This document shows positions 14,991 through 22,724 of a stretch of DNA of 36,831 nt, piece by piece. The notes below the pieces were generated by a model. The model saw only the letters and a program-made list of their open reading frames with translations, was not told where the DNA came from and ran no database searches. This DNA comes from Bacteroidaceae bacterium (GTDB taxonomy: Bacteria; Bacteroidota; Bacteroidia; Bacteroidales; Bacteroidaceae), in assembly GCA_017615245.1 (NCBI GenBank), contig JAGAAL010000002.1, positions 1 to 36,831 on the forward strand, read 5' to 3'. The translations under genes were made by a program, and so were the position numbers. Within the stretch, counting starts at the first letter, position 1. Each line of letters begins with the position of its first letter.

Positions 14991-17194
14991 TTCATCCTTA
15001 CCGAATCAAGCATCAGTTTCATACGTTCGGCATCGAGCCCGATTTGTTGCAGATAGGGGCGCCATTCCCAAAACGCTTTCATGAACTCATCCTCGTTTTT
15101 CGCCAGTTTATAGGCTGCCGCATAGAAGTTATAGGCATTCTGCACCTCTCCTTTCTTAAGTTTGAGATGAGCCAGATTGATGTTATTGCGCACCGATGGG
15201 TTCTGTTCCATCAGTTCGGTATGAATCTTCTCTGCCTTTTCGCTGTTGCCTGTCATCAACTGTCCCCAAGCCAGCATCTCTTGCGCCTTCTCTGTCTTCT
15301 CGTCAAGATATGAGAGCTTATATAGCGTAGGTAGGCTTTCCTCATATTTCCCTTGTCTGAACATACACTCAGCCTTCTTGTAGAGCCATTTCAGGTTGTC
15401 CTCATCGTCGGCAAGCAATAGGTCGAAATGTTTCTCAGCCTCGTCGAAGTTCTTCACCTCGAAAGCTGTCTGGGCCAGATGCTGCACCGTCCATTTGGAA
15501 TTAGGATTGAGTTGATGGGCGATGCGATACATTTGTAAGGCAAACATCATGTCTCCGTTCTTCTGCATACAGAAGCCCATCTTCTGCCACAGATCGCTGT
15601 CTTCTTCCCGCTCCTGAGGCTGGAGTTTGTTGAAGAGGGCCAACGCATCAGCATAGGCACCTCGGCGCATCATGAATTCACCCAACGTGAGGGTGTCGTC
15701 ATAGTTGTCGGTCAGCGGTTTGAGGGTGTCGAAATAGAGGGGAGAGAAATTGACGAGCTGTTTGCCGAAGGGGTCGAATAGCTCAGAATGATAGGGGTAG
15801 GCCTTGAACACGCGATAGAGGTCGAAGATGTAGCAACGCGACACTTCCTTTGCTTTTCGGACACGTGGTTTGATTTGCTCAAAGATGTCGCTGCCTCCTT
15901 CCTCATTGAGCTGTGAATTGATTTGGTTTACAATCATGTCTTGTCCCGTCTGCTTCACGCTGTCCATCATGAAAATAAACGAGTACTTGTCGCTGCTGCA
16001 GAACGGAGCTAATTGGAATAGGGCCTTCACCGTCTGTAATATCTCTGGCCGCATCGATTGGGCAAACTGATACGATTCAGGGTATTCAAATGAGAAGGGA
16101 GCGAACCAATGATGGAGCTGATAGAAGAATGCGAATCCTTTGAGCGAGACGAACGAACTCCAATAGACATCTGCTCCTTCAGTTTGCATGTCGGTCATCT
16201 GCTGCATCATCTTCTCGGCTCTCGTGTCGTCCTTCGTGTTCTGATGCCACTCGGGGTTCTCACCGTTTTTCGTCAGTTCCTGGTCGAGATTGCGCAGGTC
16301 GATGCCTTTGAAACGTGAGGAGCGCAGGATGGCAGGCATGATGTCTTGTGTCATCTTCGCACTCACCGAGTCAGTCATCTTGCTATATTGCAGCTGCATC
16401 AGGACGCGGAAACTCTCTTCGATAAACTGTTTGTTCTCACAATACAGGGTGAAGCGTGATTTGATTTGCGGGTAAAAACTCAGGCGGCTGTCGAAGCGGA
16501 TGATGAGCAATATCAGTCCGACGAGCGAACGCTGGCTTACCTCGACATCGCGGTGAAGATAGCTATCGAACAGCAACATCAGTTTCCGGGCGTCAAACAG
16601 TTCGTAGCAAGCCAATGTGAGGGCACTGATGATGATGGCCTTATCGTCGGCAGGCAGTTGCTTGCTTTCCATCAGTTGGGTGTAGAGGGTATAGTCGCTC
16701 TTGGTCCAGATGTCGGATGTCCACGTGTGATTGAACAACTGTCCGATGAGTTTGTCGTGTTGAAGGACAGCAGCCTTCAGGTCGTGCTGGCGAATGCTCT
16801 CACGCTGGTCTATGTCGGAGAGCAGACGCTTGATTTCTTCGCTTACGGTCTCTAATGCCACTTGTGTGGTAGGTACATCGAGTGCTTCAGCCTTGTTTTG
16901 TGTGTAAACCTGACAGTATTTATTGAACGGCGATTTCTTCAAAGTGATTGCCCGATTGGCTCTGTCGTTCACAGAGTATGCCTGCTGAATCAGGTCGATA
17001 CGGATGCTTTGAGCTTTAGGGTCTTCAATGCCTTGCGCCAAATAGGACAGCATGGTGGAATAGGTGTCTCGCACCCGCTCCAGGTCTTGCTGGAGCTGCC
17101 AGTCACCCAGACTGCTCACCTTGGTTTGCAGCATCACAAGTGCATCAATCAGGTTGCCCTGCTGCAGTTCGCTGTAGATATTCTTATTTGGCAT
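14975..17194 (-). CDS. Tetratricopeptide-repeat protein of unknown role (739 aa)
   Basis: This is a large helical protein with no signal peptide or membrane segment, so probably cytoplasmic. The C-terminal third (roughly 500-700) contains several TPR-like units, for example LWQKMGFCMQKNGDMMFALQ followed by YRIAHQLNPNSKW, NFDEAEKHFDLLLADDEDN, KYEESLPTLYKLSYLDEKT and NSEKAEKIHTELMEQNPS. The N-terminal two thirds is helix-rich without a recognised domain. The ATG at 17194 overlaps the 3' end of the substrate-binding lipoprotein gene by 11 bases, implying translational coupling. The gene ends inside a low-complexity repeat. TPR proteins act as protein-interaction scaffolds; the partner here is not evident. 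Confidence 0.75.
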   Translation of the reverse strand: MPNKNIYSELQQGNLIDALVMLQTKVSSLGDWQLQQDLERVRDTYSTMLSYLAQGIEDPKAQSIRIDLIQQAYSVNDRANRAITLKKSPFNKYCQVYTQNKAEALDVPTTQVALETVSEEIKRLLSDIDQRESIRQHDLKAAVLQHDKLIGQLFNHTWTSDIWTKSDYTLYTQLMESKQLPADDKAIIISALTLACYELFDARKLMLLFDSYLHRDVEVSQRSLVGLILLIIRFDSRLSFYPQIKSRFTLYCENKQFIEESFRVLMQLQYSKMTDSVSAKMTQDIMPAILRSSRFKGIDLRNLDQELTKNGENPEWHQNTKDDTRAEKMMQQMTDMQTEGADVYWSSFVSLKGFAFFYQLHHWFAPFSFEYPESYQFAQSMRPEILQTVKALFQLAPFCSSDKYSFIFMMDSVKQTGQDMIVNQINSQLNEEGGSDIFEQIKPRVRKAKEVSRCYIFDLYRVFKAYPYHSELFDPFGKQLVNFSPLYFDTLKPLTDNYDDTLTLGEFMMRRGAYADALALFNKLQPQEREEDSDLWQKMGFCMQKNGDMMFALQMYRIAHQLNPNSKWTVQHLAQTAFEVKNFDEAEKHFDLLLADDEDNLKWLYKKAECMFRQGKYEESLPTLYKLSYLDEKTEKAQEMLAWGQLMTGNSEKAEKIHTELMEQNPSVRNNINLAHLKLKKGEVQNAYNFYAAAYKLAKNEDEFMKAFWEWRPYLQQIGLDAERMKLMLDSVRMKEVES

Positions 17195-17924
17195 GTTTGG
17201 CTATTGTGTAGGCTTCTTTGATTCGTTCGATATCTTGTTTGCGTTTCTTCATCACACTCTTCTTCACCAGTACCCGCATCAGCGGTGCATTGACGGTGTT
17301 GATGCGATAGGCACCCTGTTCCTCGCACTGTGTGGCGAAAGGTTCTGGTAGGATGGCACCATCGTATTGGTTCAGGTTGAGCATATCGGCTCTTAATGCG
17401 ATGTTGTTGATTTGCGGACGGTTCAAATACTCGCGCTTGATATTTGCTTTATCCATTGTCAAGTCGGCAAAGTAGTCGAGTGCTGAATTGCGTGTCACCG
17501 CAACGATTTTCTCTTTCAAACTGCTAATGGCCTTGATACGTGTCGGCTTACCTGTCATCAACGAGAGCCGCAGGGTGTCTGTGATAATCGACTGGATGGA
17601 ATCACGTTTCACGATGCTGTTGAGATAACGGGCCTTCAGCGAGTCGGATACTAACAGCTGCACCTTATTATTCATAAAGGCAGTATCGGCATCCATCGCA
17701 GCCATGAAGGTGTCGAGCTTCACTTCCACGCCCAACGAGTCATATAACCCAAGCTGCTGTGCTACATAGAAAGGACGGCATTCCTCTGTAGGTAGTACAG
17801 CAATGTGGATTACGGCTGAGTCTGAGTCCTTGACTCCCTTTTCATTATCAACACTGCCGTACTGGCATGCACAAAACATGCTCAGTACGACAGTTGTTAA
17901 CAATATTGATGAAATTGCTTTCAC
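17184..17924 (-). CDS. NMT1/THI5-like substrate-binding lipoprotein, orphan (246 aa)
   Basis: The protein resembles periplasmic binding proteins of the NMT1/SsuA type: after the signal it reads IHIAVLPTEECRPFYVAQQL then GLYDSLGVEVKL, the usual opening of that fold, and later YDGAILPEPFATQCEEQGAY, the typical second-lobe segment. A lipobox ends at FCAC (Cys20). The start is a GTG at 17924; no ATG occurs before the hydrophobic core, so this start is needed for the signal peptide. The gene lies 85 bases after pgk and overlaps the TPR gene. No permease or ATPase gene is nearby, so it may serve a transporter encoded elsewhere, act as a sensor, or bind a ligand for another purpose. The ligand is unknown. 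Confidence 0.75.
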   Translation of the reverse strand: MKAISSILLTTVVLSMFCACQYGSVDNEKGVKDSDSAVIHIAVLPTEECRPFYVAQQLGLYDSLGVEVKLDTFMAAMDADTAFMNNKVQLLVSDSLKARYLNSIVKRDSIQSIITDTLRLSLMTGKPTRIKAISSLKEKIVAVTRNSALDYFADLTMDKANIKREYLNRPQINNIALRADMLNLNQYDGAILPEPFATQCEEQGAYRINTVNAPLMRVLVKKSVMKKRKQDIERIKEAYTIAKHAK

Positions 17925-17937
17925 TTATTATCAGCAT

Positions 17938-18000
17938 TCATCCCACTCCCCTCCATAAAAGTCCTCCCCATAGAGGGGGAGCGGGGAGAGGGTCTTTGGG
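17938..18000. repeat. GC-rich CCCTCTCCCC/GGGGAG inverted-repeat element between pgk and the lipoprotein gene
   Basis: The spacer holds runs of C and G arranged as inverted repeats, including CTCCCC-ATAGAG-GGGGAG at 17964-17981 flanked by further CCCACTCCCC and GGGGAGAGGG blocks. On the pgk coding strand it reads CCCTCTCCCCGCTCCCCCTC then TATGGGGAGGA. Elements of this kind are, from memory, common between genes in Prevotella and Bacteroides. A shorter version (ACCCCCTTTGGAGGGGAT) is at 22655-22672. It could fold strongly in pgk mRNA but has no T-run after it. Confidence 0.55.
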
Positions 18001-18009
18001 TGGGTCTTC

Positions 18010-19254
18010 TTATCCTTTGATAGCAGCTACTCCTGGGAGTACCTTACCTTCGATAGCCTCGAGCAAAGCACCACCACCTGTTGAGATGTAAGAAACCTTA
18101 TCAGCAAGACCGAACTTGTTGACACATGCTACAGAGTCGCCACCACCGATGAGTGAGAAGGCACCTTCTGCTGTTGCCTCAGCTACTGCGTTACCTACAG
18201 CGCGTGAGCCTGCACAGAAGTTATCGAACTCGAATACACCTGCAGGACCGTTCCAGAGGATGGTCTTTGCACCCTTGATAGCTGCAGCAAATGCTTTTTG
18301 AGTTTCAGGACCTGCATCAAGACCTTCCCAACCTTCTGGAATTGCGTTTGATGGACATACTAGCTGCTTAGCATCGTTTGAGAAGCTGTCACCGCAGATA
18401 GAGTCAGTACCAAGAACGAGTTCTACACCATTCTCCTTTGCCATCTTCTCTACGTTGAGGGCAACATCGAGCTTGTCAAGCTCTACGATTGAGTTACCGA
18501 TTTCACCACCATGTGCCTTTGAGAAGGTGTAAGTCATACCACCACAAAGGATGAGCTTGTCAACCTTACCCAGCAAGTTCTCGATGATACCAATCTTGCT
18601 TGATACCTTTGAACCGCCCATGATGGCAACGAATGGACGCTTGATATTTGAGAGCACGTTGTCGACTGCTTGTACTTCCTTCTCCATCAGCAGCCCCAAC
18701 ATCTTATTGTCGGCGTCAAAGTAGTCAGCAATAACAGCAGTAGAAGCATGCTTGCGGTGAGCGGTACCGAAGGCATCCATCACATAGCAGTCAGCGTATG
18801 AAGCCAACTTCTTTGCGAAGTCCTTCTGACGAGCCTTCATCTCTTTCTTTGCATCCTCATAGGCAGGGTCATCTTTCTCGATACCTACTGGCTTACCTTC
18901 CTCTTCTGGATAGTAACGGAGGTTCTCAAGCAGCAATACCTCGCCCTTCTTCAGTGCAGCAGCTGCTTCGCTGGCATCAGCACAGTCGGGAGCAAACTTT
19001 ACAGGAACACCCAGAGTCTGGCTCACTGCGTCCACAATTTGGCTAAGTGACAGCTCTGGTTTCTTCTTGCCTTTAGGCTTACCCATGTGCGACATGATGA
19101 TGAGGCTTCCACCCTTCTCAAGAATCAGCTTGAGCGTAGGAGCAGCACCATTGATACGAGTCATGTCGGTAATCTTACCGTCCTGAATAGGTACGTTGAA
19201 GTCAACGCGAACGATGGCCTTCTTGCCATCAAAATTGTAGTCTTTGATATTCAT
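18010..19254 (-). CDS. pgk: Phosphoglycerate kinase (414 aa)
   Basis: The enzyme interconverts 1,3-bisphosphoglycerate plus ADP and 3-phosphoglycerate plus ATP in cytoplasmic glycolysis. The N-terminal signature [20 protein letters not shown] is clear, as are SHMGKPKG (usually SHLGRP), the hinge/nucleotide region [37 protein letters not shown], and the C-terminal [13 protein letters not shown]. Length is normal for a bacterial PGK. It reads away from the M6 protease gene, with a TAACTTTG promoter box about 50 bases upstream. No terminator is evident after the stop, only the GC-rich element at 17938-18000, so read-through into the lipoprotein gene is likely. Confidence 0.97.
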   Translation of the reverse strand: MNIKDYNFDGKKAIVRVDFNVPIQDGKITDMTRINGAAPTLKLILEKGGSLIIMSHMGKPKGKKKPELSLSQIVDAVSQTLGVPVKFAPDCADASEAAAALKKGEVLLLENLRYYPEEEGKPVGIEKDDPAYEDAKKEMKARQKDFAKKLASYADCYVMDAFGTAHRKHASTAVIADYFDADNKMLGLLMEKEVQAVDNVLSNIKRPFVAIMGGSKVSSKIGIIENLLGKVDKLILCGGMTYTFSKAHGGEIGNSIVELDKLDVALNVEKMAKENGVELVLGTDSICGDSFSNDAKQLVCPSNAIPEGWEGLDAGPETQKAFAAAIKGAKTILWNGPAGVFEFDNFCAGSRAVGNAVAEATAEGAFSLIGGGDSVACVNKFGLADKVSYISTGGGALLEAIEGKVLPGVAAIKG

Positions 19255-19303
19255 ACTTTGTACGTTTAAAAATGATTAATTAGTTTTATGCGACTTTCGA
19301 CTG

Positions 19304-19311
19304 CAAAGTTA
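19304..19311 (-). promoter_or_regulatory. -7 box for pgk
   Basis: TAACTTTG on the minus strand matches TAnnTTTG and lies about 50 bases upstream of the pgk ATG at 19254. No clear TTG sits at the -33 position. A divergent promoter for the M6 protease lies about 110 bases away at 19397-19427. Confidence 0.5.
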
Positions 19312-19396
19312 CGAAAAAAGTTTCATTCGTGAGCTACGATTCCTTGTTTTATTACATAAAAAAGACGCAGGAAACAGTTTTTTGGGGTGTTGTTGT

Positions 19397-19427
19397 TTGC
19401 CAAATACACAGATTATTCGTAAATTTG
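19397..19427 (+). promoter_or_regulatory. Promoter for the M6 metalloprotease gene
   Basis: TAAATTTG at 19420-19427 with TTTG at 19396-19399 (TTG 19397-19399, 20-base spacing) forms a good Bacteroidota promoter. The leader before the ATG at 19454 would be only about 20 bases. Confidence 0.65.
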
Positions 19428-19453
19428 CCGCCGAAACAATTTGAGGCTACTGA

Positions 19454-21004
19454 ATGAAGAGAAGAATCTTGACCATCATAATGTGTATGTGTTGTGTGTG
19501 GATGGGAGTGAGTGCAACAGTGAAACCCCGTATTCGCAAGGTTGGTGCGGTGGCATCGGCACCCACCTATCGTGCACCATGGAATACTCCTTCCCGACGG
19601 ACAGGTTCTCAACTCGATGCCCCGCTTCGTTCGATGGGGGTACAGCGTGTACCGGTGGTGTTGGTCGATTTTGTTGATTTGTCTTTCTCTGTTGCTGTCG
19701 GCAATAATTCGGTCCGTCAGTTCTATGATTTCTATTGTAATGGTTCGCGTGATGGAATGCTGTATCAGGGTGCAGGGAGCTATGGAGCTGTGCGTGACTA
19801 TTTCGTGCAGCAAAGTGATAGTTTGTTCTTGCCTGAGTTCGAAATTATCGGACCTGTGACCCTCGATAAGTCCTATGCATATTATGGGCAGAATAATTCC
19901 AGTGGCCACGACCGCAATAGTGATATCTTTGTTGCTGATGCCGTAACTAAAGCGCAGTTGCTGACGGATTGGGATACTTTTGATAATGATGGTGATGGCG
20001 TGGTTGACATGATTTACTTTATCTATGCTGGAGAGGGCGAGAACGGTTCAGATGACGAGAACACCATCTGGCCTCATGAAGCAACTTCCCAACATACCAT
20101 TGCGGGTGTGAAGTTTGGTGCCTATGCCTGTTGTAATGAGGTGTACGAAGGCAAAGCCGATGGCATTGGAGTGATGTGCCATGAACTGGTGCATGCATTG
20201 GGTATGCCTGATTTGTATGATACAGCAGGAACTGCCTATGGATTGGACTATTGGGACATTATGGATACCGGCTGCTATTGCCTTTCTGGTTATCATCCTT
20301 GTGGCATGAGTGCTTACGAAAAGGATTTTATGGGATGGCGTAAACTGGAAACCCTGCAGCGCGACGAAGCTGTCAAACTTACGTTGCTGCCGATTAGCGA
20401 AGGTGGGGTGGGATATAAAATACTCAATTCAGAGAACTATCATGAGTACTATATCATCGAAAATCGTCAGAACATAGGATGGGATACTTACATCGGACGT
20501 GGAACTGACCAACGGAAACGTCATGGTATGATGGTATCACATGTCGACTATTCTATCAGCCGATGGCGTTACAACAATATCAACACTACTGCCGACCACC
20601 AATGCTTCACCATCATCCCTGCCGATGGTGAGTTGTATTCCTATACTTTGATAGAGACTGATGCCGATCGTAATCATTGGGCTCTCTCAGCTGATGCCGA
20701 CCTGTTTCCTGGTTCTCTGGAAGTGACTTGCCTCTTCTCTGGTGCGCAACCTGTCTATACCTCTGCAGGAACCATGCATCAGCCCATCACAGGCATTGTT
20801 GAATATCCTAACGGAACGATTTCCCTCACCATCTGTCAGTTTGCTGATATCAATGGCGACGGATTAGCGGATTCGCAAGATGTACTGAAAGTGTACGATT
20901 TCATGCAAGAACAGACAATTGTTGAACCATTAATTCCGCAAGATGTAAATGGTGATGGAGTTGTCGATACGCAGGATGTTTTGCTGATTTACGAGAATTT
21001 TTAA
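19454..21004 (+). CDS. Secreted M6-family zinc metalloprotease with dockerin-like C-terminus (516 aa)
   Basis: A signal peptide (MKRRILTIIMCMCCVWMGVS) leads to an M6 (immune inhibitor A-like) peptidase domain. Zinc ligands and general base are in HELVHALGMPDLYD: H243, E244 and H247. The segment DFDNDGDGVVD-like around DTFDNDGDGVVDMIYFIYAG and the later YYIIENRQNIGWD fit the family. The C-terminus carries two calcium-loop motifs, DINGDGLAD from 465 and DVNGDGVVD from 497, each followed by a short helix ending in DVL, as in type I dockerins. In non-cellulosomal Bacteroidales such pairs are found on secreted hydrolases and may be calcium-binding stabilisers rather than cohesin partners; that is inference. 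The gene has its own promoter. A T8-G-A7 stretch follows the stop (21006-21022), a weak possible terminator. Confidence 0.88.
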   Translation: MKRRILTIIMCMCCVWMGVSATVKPRIRKVGAVASAPTYRAPWNTPSRRTGSQLDAPLRSMGVQRVPVVLVDFVDLSFSVAVGNNSVRQFYDFYCNGSRDGMLYQGAGSYGAVRDYFVQQSDSLFLPEFEIIGPVTLDKSYAYYGQNNSSGHDRNSDIFVADAVTKAQLLTDWDTFDNDGDGVVDMIYFIYAGEGENGSDDENTIWPHEATSQHTIAGVKFGAYACCNEVYEGKADGIGVMCHELVHALGMPDLYDTAGTAYGLDYWDIMDTGCYCLSGYHPCGMSAYEKDFMGWRKLETLQRDEAVKLTLLPISEGGVGYKILNSENYHEYYIIENRQNIGWDTYIGRGTDQRKRHGMMVSHVDYSISRWRYNNINTTADHQCFTIIPADGELYSYTLIETDADRNHWALSADADLFPGSLEVTCLFSGAQPVYTSAGTMHQPITGIVEYPNGTISLTICQFADINGDGLADSQDVLKVYDFMQEQTIVEPLIPQDVNGDGVVDTQDVLLIYENF

Positions 21005-21033
21005 GTTTTTTTTGAAAAAAAGTGCGAAAACAT

Positions 21034-21064
21034 TTGGTGGATTAATTTGAATGTGCTATATTTG
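21034..21064 (+). promoter_or_regulatory. Promoter for the 6S-like structured RNA
   Basis: TATATTTG at 21057-21064 and TTTG at 21033-21036 are 20 bases apart (TTG to TA), a near-ideal Bacteroidota promoter. There is no plausible ORF start close downstream; the structured RNA at 21107-21290 follows instead. Confidence 0.65.
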
Positions 21065-21106
21065 CAGGTGAAAATATTAAACCGACGCAAGTCAAACAAA
21101 AAATAT

Positions 21107-21290
21107 AGCGGGGATATAGGATCGATTGGGATACTCATCAATTAAATCTGGAAAACCGAGAACGTTCTGTGTTCTAATGGCGGGCCACGCCCCGAAAGGG
21201 GTAACCTCGAGTCGGTGGATTACAAAGGAACATAGGCACTCAAATCTTACTTACTCGGAGTTTCATCACATCTCCTCCCCGCTCTTTTTT
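21107..21290 (+). ncRNA. Structured non-coding RNA, 6S-like (possibly the Bacteroidales-1 class)
   Basis: The 410-base gap between the protease and the next gene holds its own promoter and a chain of nested helices. The ends pair as AGCGGGGA (21107-21114) with TCCCCGCT (21276-21283), directly followed by T6 (21285-21290), so the closing stem doubles as a terminator. Inside are CCGAG (21156-21160) with CTCGG (21254-21258), CTGTGTTC (21167-21174) with GGAACATAG (from 21227), TAAT (21175-21178) with ATTA (21219-21222), and an apical CCCC-GAAA-GGGG tetraloop hairpin (21190-21201). A small side hairpin ATTG/CAAT lies near 21124-21144. One long rod with internal bulges closed by its own terminator is the plan of 6S RNA, which sequesters RNA polymerase. 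The promoter would give a start near 21071, with about 35 unpaired bases first. Identity as 6S is inference. Confidence 0.6.
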
Positions 21291-21365
21291 ATGCTTTTAC
21301 GGCAAAATAGGGTTTTCCCTATTTTTTTTTAGGAAAATGTTGATGCGTATGTTGAATCTTAGTTG

Positions 21366-21373
21366 TAAATTTG
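21366..21373 (+). promoter_or_regulatory. -7 box for the Tyr/Trp-rich protein gene
   Basis: TAAATTTG matches TAnnTTTG; the nearest upstream TTG (21340-21342) is 23 bases away, a little long. The ATG at 21415 follows after about 40 bases, preceded by AATAAGG. Confidence 0.5.
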
Positions 21374-21414
21374 CACCGTGAACGAAAAGTATAACCCTAT
21401 AAATATAATAAGGT

Positions 21415-22647
21415 ATGAATAAGAAACTGTTTTGGACATTAGGTTTGGCACTGATCACTTCATTGTCGATGCAGGCACAAGATGACGACCTTTACTTCAC
21501 TCCTTCGAAGAAAAAGAGTCAGGACATGAATGCGACTGTTAATTCTGTACGTTCGAATCAGCAGTCAGTATCTACTCAAAGCAGCCGCCCAGCACTGGCT
21601 GTTTACAATAATAATAGCAGAGACGAGGACGAATACAACCGTCGTAATATGAACTATGCTGGTGCAGCATGGCAAACGGGTGGGGGAGCAGAGGACAGCC
21701 TGGTAGCACAGGTAGATACTGTCTATGTCACTTCTCCTGATATGTACGACCCAGAGACCGACTTCATTTATTCACGTCGTCTGCTTCGATTCCACAGCCC
21801 ACGATTCGGATTTGCTCTCAGCAGCCCGTACTATTGGGATTTGGTATACGGCTATGGCGTCTACAATTATCTCTACGACCCATTCTACTGGGACCTCTAT
21901 GACCCGTTCTATTGGGACTACGGATGGGGTTACGGATGGAGTTGGCATCCATGGTATAGTTCCTTCTACGGATGGCATTCACCATATTATGCATGGAGCT
22001 ACTGGGGTGTCGGACCTTATTGGCACGGCGGCGGTCATTTCTATGCGAACCGCTTCAGCAACTCTTACAACCGTGGCACGTTCAGCGAGAACCGCTATTC
22101 AGGCGGAACTGTGGGACGCTCCAGTGCCGTTGCAGCAGCAAATGGAAGTCGTAACAGCTTCTCCTCACGTACAGAAAACTCAATCCGTACCAGTGCTGCT
22201 CGCACCAATGCCGCTACTCGTACAGGTGTAGCAAGTTCAAACAACCGCATCAGCACTGCAGGTAATACACGGACGGTCTTCAATGGCAATACTGTCAGTG
22301 GAAATGCTAACAACAACCGTGTGGTGGTTGTCAACCGCAACGATAACCGTACTTCGGCTGTTCGTCAGAACACACAGACTGTTACTCGTACACAGGTTCC
22401 AGCCAATACTGCAACTCAGCAGCGTGTCACCACACCAACTACAACTACTCAGCAGCGCACATCGGCCGCTCAGACCCAGCAGCGTACTGTAGTTAGTGTA
22501 CCACAAAGTACTACTACAACTCGTAGCAGCGCAACCAGTAGCTTCTCAAGCGGTAGCTCAACTCGTAGCAGCTTCGGTGGAGGCGGTAGTGTAGGCGGAG
22601 GAGCCAGCTCAGGTGGAGGCGCACGTACCTCAGCCGGTAGAAGATAG
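21415..22647 (+). CDS. Secreted Tyr/Trp-rich low-complexity protein of unknown function (410 aa)
   Basis: A clean signal peptide (MNKKLFWTLGLALITSLSMQ, then AQ) indicates export. After a charged, Asn/Ser-rich stretch, residues 138-210 form an extreme aromatic tract: 19 Tyr, 11 Trp and 4 Phe in 73 residues, with YDPFYWD repeated twice in tandem and several His and Gly. The remaining half (about 215-410) is Ser, Thr, Asn, Arg and Gln rich and ends in Gly-rich repeats (SFGGGGSVGGGASSGGGAR) with a basic tail. No catalytic motif or known domain was recognised. It has its own promoter and may be co-transcribed with the FadL-like gene 77 bases downstream, where no promoter is visible. An aggregation-prone, cell-envelope-associated or matrix-like protein is a guess from composition only. 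Confidence 0.75.
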   Translation: MNKKLFWTLGLALITSLSMQAQDDDLYFTPSKKKSQDMNATVNSVRSNQQSVSTQSSRPALAVYNNNSRDEDEYNRRNMNYAGAAWQTGGGAEDSLVAQVDTVYVTSPDMYDPETDFIYSRRLLRFHSPRFGFALSSPYYWDLVYGYGVYNYLYDPFYWDLYDPFYWDYGWGYGWSWHPWYSSFYGWHSPYYAWSYWGVGPYWHGGGHFYANRFSNSYNRGTFSENRYSGGTVGRSSAVAAANGSRNSFSSRTENSIRTSAARTNAATRTGVASSNNRISTAGNTRTVFNGNTVSGNANNNRVVVVNRNDNRTSAVRQNTQTVTRTQVPANTATQQRVTTPTTTTQQRTSAAQTQQRTVVSVPQSTTTTRSSATSSFSSGSSTRSSFGGGGSVGGGASSGGGARTSAGRR

Positions 22648-22654
22648 CTGATTT

Positions 22655-22672
22655 ACCCCCTTTGGAGGGGAT
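22655..22672. repeat. Short ACCCCCTTTGGAGGGGAT inverted repeat
   Basis: CCCC/GGGG inverted repeat just after the stop of the Tyr/Trp-rich gene, without a T-run. It resembles a shortened form of the GC-rich element at 17938-18000. The rest of the 77-base spacer shows no promoter box. Confidence 0.4.
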
Positions 22673-22724
22673 ACTATAGCCTTCTTAAACTCTTGAAATT
22701 TTAAACTCATAAACAGAAAATAAT

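Noticed and set aside
21126-21332. 68-codon frame across the 6S-like RNA
   Set aside because: Sequence has no protein-like pattern and conflicts with the nested paired segments and T6 end of the RNA.
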